From Novosphingobium sp. ST904 (GTDB lineage: Bacteria; Pseudomonadota; Alphaproteobacteria; Sphingomonadales; Sphingomonadaceae): DNA of 64,000 bases. Made by a program: the position numbers and the translations under genes. The first letter of the stretch is position 1, and each line of letters starts with the position of its first letter. Below, one piece after another: positions 63,125 through 64,000 of the stretch. Below the pieces are notes generated by a model. The model was not told where the DNA came from, searched no databases, and saw nothing but the letters and a program-made list of their open reading frames with translations. The stretch covers positions 25,508 to 89,507 of the forward strand of contig NZ_LGJH01000144.1 in assembly GCF_001298105.1 (NCBI RefSeq). Direction: 5' to 3'.

Positions 63125-63574
63125 TCAGGCCAGAAGGTTGCGGACACTGGCCCGGACCACGCCCCACACTTCGACGCTCTCGTCCGCGACGACAGGATCG
63201 TAGTGCATGCGGCTGTTGCGCGCCTCGAGCGTCGGCACGCCATTGCGCACGCAAAGCTGGCGAACGACGAAGCCGCCATCGACAACGGCGATGACGATGC
63301 GGCCGTCCACCGGCCTGGCATCGCGATCGACCACGAGCACATCGGAATCGAACAGGCCTGCATCGAGCATGGATTGCCCGCTGACCCGGAAAACGAAGCT
63401 GGCGGCGCGATCGAGGCGCAGGAGATCGACCAGGTTGATCGCCGATTCCTCCCAGTCCTGGGCGGGGCTGGGAAAGCCGGCGCCGGCAGCGCCGATGACC
63501 TTGAGTTGTACTGGGCGCGGGAGATCGCTGAGAGGAATCGGCGTGGACGCAGGAATGGCAAGAGCGGTGGACAT
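63125..63574 (-). CDS. umuD: UmuD-like peptidase subunit with Arg at the catalytic Lys position
   Basis: 149 aa. The self-cleavage site is AGAGFPSPAQDW (A32-G33). The catalytic Ser is S68 in RVSGQSMLDAGLFDSDVLVV. The position of E. coli Lys97 (D-G-E-F-T-V-K-K-L) is occupied by Arg105 in DGGFVVRQLCVR. The SOS box overlaps the leader. GAGGGACC lies just upstream of ATG 63574. Cleavage to UmuD' is expected for the family, but the Lys to Arg change may alter it. Confidence 0.9.
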   Translation of the reverse strand: MSTALAIPASTPIPLSDLPRPVQLKVIGAAGAGFPSPAQDWEESAINLVDLLRLDRAASFVFRVSGQSMLDAGLFDSDVLVVDRDARPVDGRIVIAVVDGGFVVRQLCVRNGVPTLEARNSRMHYDPVVADESVEVWGVVRASVRNLLA

Positions 63575-63596
63575 TGGTCCCTCATACCGCGATTAA

Positions 63597-63611
63597 GAAC
63601 GTGAAGGGAAC
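63597..63611 (-). promoter_or_regulatory. Alphaproteobacterial LexA (SOS) box of umuDC
   Basis: Read on the minus strand the sequence is GTTC-CCTTCAC-GTTC, an exact GTTC-N7-GTTC direct repeat, 22-37 nt upstream of the umuD start. This is the LexA box of alphaproteobacteria, so umuDC is expected to be SOS induced. Confidence 0.8.
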
Positions 63612-63675
63612 ATAGCAAAAACACAACACGTACATTGTGCTTCCATCACGCTCGCGGATGATTCATAGGTGTCCG

Positions 63676-63930
63676 ATGCCGATCCGCCCGGAAAACCGCT
63701 GGCTCTATCCCATCGACTGGCAGCAACTGTCGGATGCGATCCGGTTCGAGCGTGCGGGATCGCGTTGCGAGAAGTGCAGGCGCCCTCACCTGCGCCGGAT
63801 TGTCCACCTGGGCGATGGTCGCTGGTGGGATGGCGACGCTGGTCATTGGCGCTCGGATCGCGGCCGCCGCGTCGCGGTGAAGGGCTTCACGCTCGCGTCG
63901 GGGCTCTGTTGCAAAAATCGTGAAGCTTGA
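63676..63930 (+). pseudogene. HNH-like zinc protein truncated by IS6100
   Basis: ATG 63676 begins MPIRPENRWLYPIDWQQLSD, then IRFERAGSRCEKCRRPHLRR, the start of a sphingomonad HNH-type protein with a CxxC zinc ligand pair. At 63902 the sequence enters the IS6100 end; the frame then reads ten residues of IS sequence and stops at 63930. The catalytic His-Asn-His part is missing. Confidence 0.75.
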
Positions 63931-64000
63931 GCATGCTTGGCGGAGATTGGACGGACGGAACGATGACGGATTTCAAGTGGCGCCATTTCCAGGGTGATGT
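63902..64000 (+). mobile_element. IS6100 left end (IS6 family)
   Basis: The terminal repeat GGCTCTGTTGCAAA begins at 63902, and the sequence to the window edge contains the start of the IS6100 transposase. IS6100 is very common on sphingomonad catabolic plasmids. The rest lies off the window. Confidence 0.88.
63963..64000 (+). CDS. tnpA: IS6100 transposase, N-terminus only
   Basis: ATG 63963 opens MTDFKWRHFQGD, the start of the IS6100 DDE transposase, then leaves the window. No catalytic residue is in view. Confidence 0.85.
   Translation, partial: MTDFKWRHFQGD

Noticed and set aside
1..64000. CRISPR array, rRNA or tRNA genes
   Set aside because: No regularly spaced repeats and no recognisable tRNA or rRNA sequence were found by reading.

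Overview
The window is GC-rich and reads as one stretch of a large conjugative plasmid (or an integrated copy) from an alphaproteobacterium, most likely a sphingomonad (Sphingobium/Novosphingobium/Sphingomonas). The basis is family content: an F-type transfer operon in the gene order used by sphingomonad plasmids, many small plasmid proteins of that group (DUF736, DUF2493, DUF3768, DUF6927, ArdC, a giant ParB, a strawberry-notch/methylase fusion), an alphaproteobacterial GTTC-N7-GTTC SOS box, and an IS6100 end at the right edge. This is inference from families; no search was run.

Layout. 1-9.1 kb: a ribbon-helix-helix gene at the edge with a GGTACT repeat array upstream, a TraD-like small protein, DUF2493 and DUF736 genes, an IHF/HU protein, a YbaK-type deacylase, a membrane protein and several small hypotheticals. 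9.1-31.7 kb: a nearly unbroken minus-strand cluster holding DUF3768, a PP-loop ATPase, a seven-repeat SANT/HTH array split over two ORFs, a HerA-like ATPase, several uncharacterised sphingomonad proteins, three toxin-antitoxin pairs (RelBE, FitAB, BrnTA), a broken SNase-like nuclease, ArdC antirestriction protein, a 778-aa ParB-like protein, a 1,433-aa methylase/strawberry-notch helicase and a CHC2/Toprim primase-like protein. 31.9-38.1 kb: small membrane proteins, a protein with a PD-(D/E)XK-like C-terminus, a lytic transglycosylase, a winged-helix Rep-like gene with a structured leader, an XRE regulator and a lower-GC gene.

38.4-60.5 kb: the plus-strand transfer operon traA-L-E-K-B-dsbC-traV-[traC remnant]-traC-orf-trbI-traF(S26 peptidase)-traW-orf-traU-[group II intron]-trbC-traN-orf-traF-traH-traG. 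It encodes pilin, core complex, ATPase, pilus assembly and mating-pair proteins. The relaxase and coupling protein are not in the window. 60.5-64 kb: two small membrane proteins, an SRAP protein, umuDC behind an SOS box, and an HNH-like gene cut by IS6100.

A striking feature is the number of single-base frameshifts. At least a dozen genes recover a full conserved product only if one or two bases are restored. These include dsbC, traV, the S26 peptidase, traF, traH, traG, umuC, ardC, the HerA-like gene and the Rep-like gene. The longest genes (traC, traN, parB, the helicase) are intact. Residual assembly error is the simplest explanation; decay is the alternative. Gene spans below are given for the restored reading.
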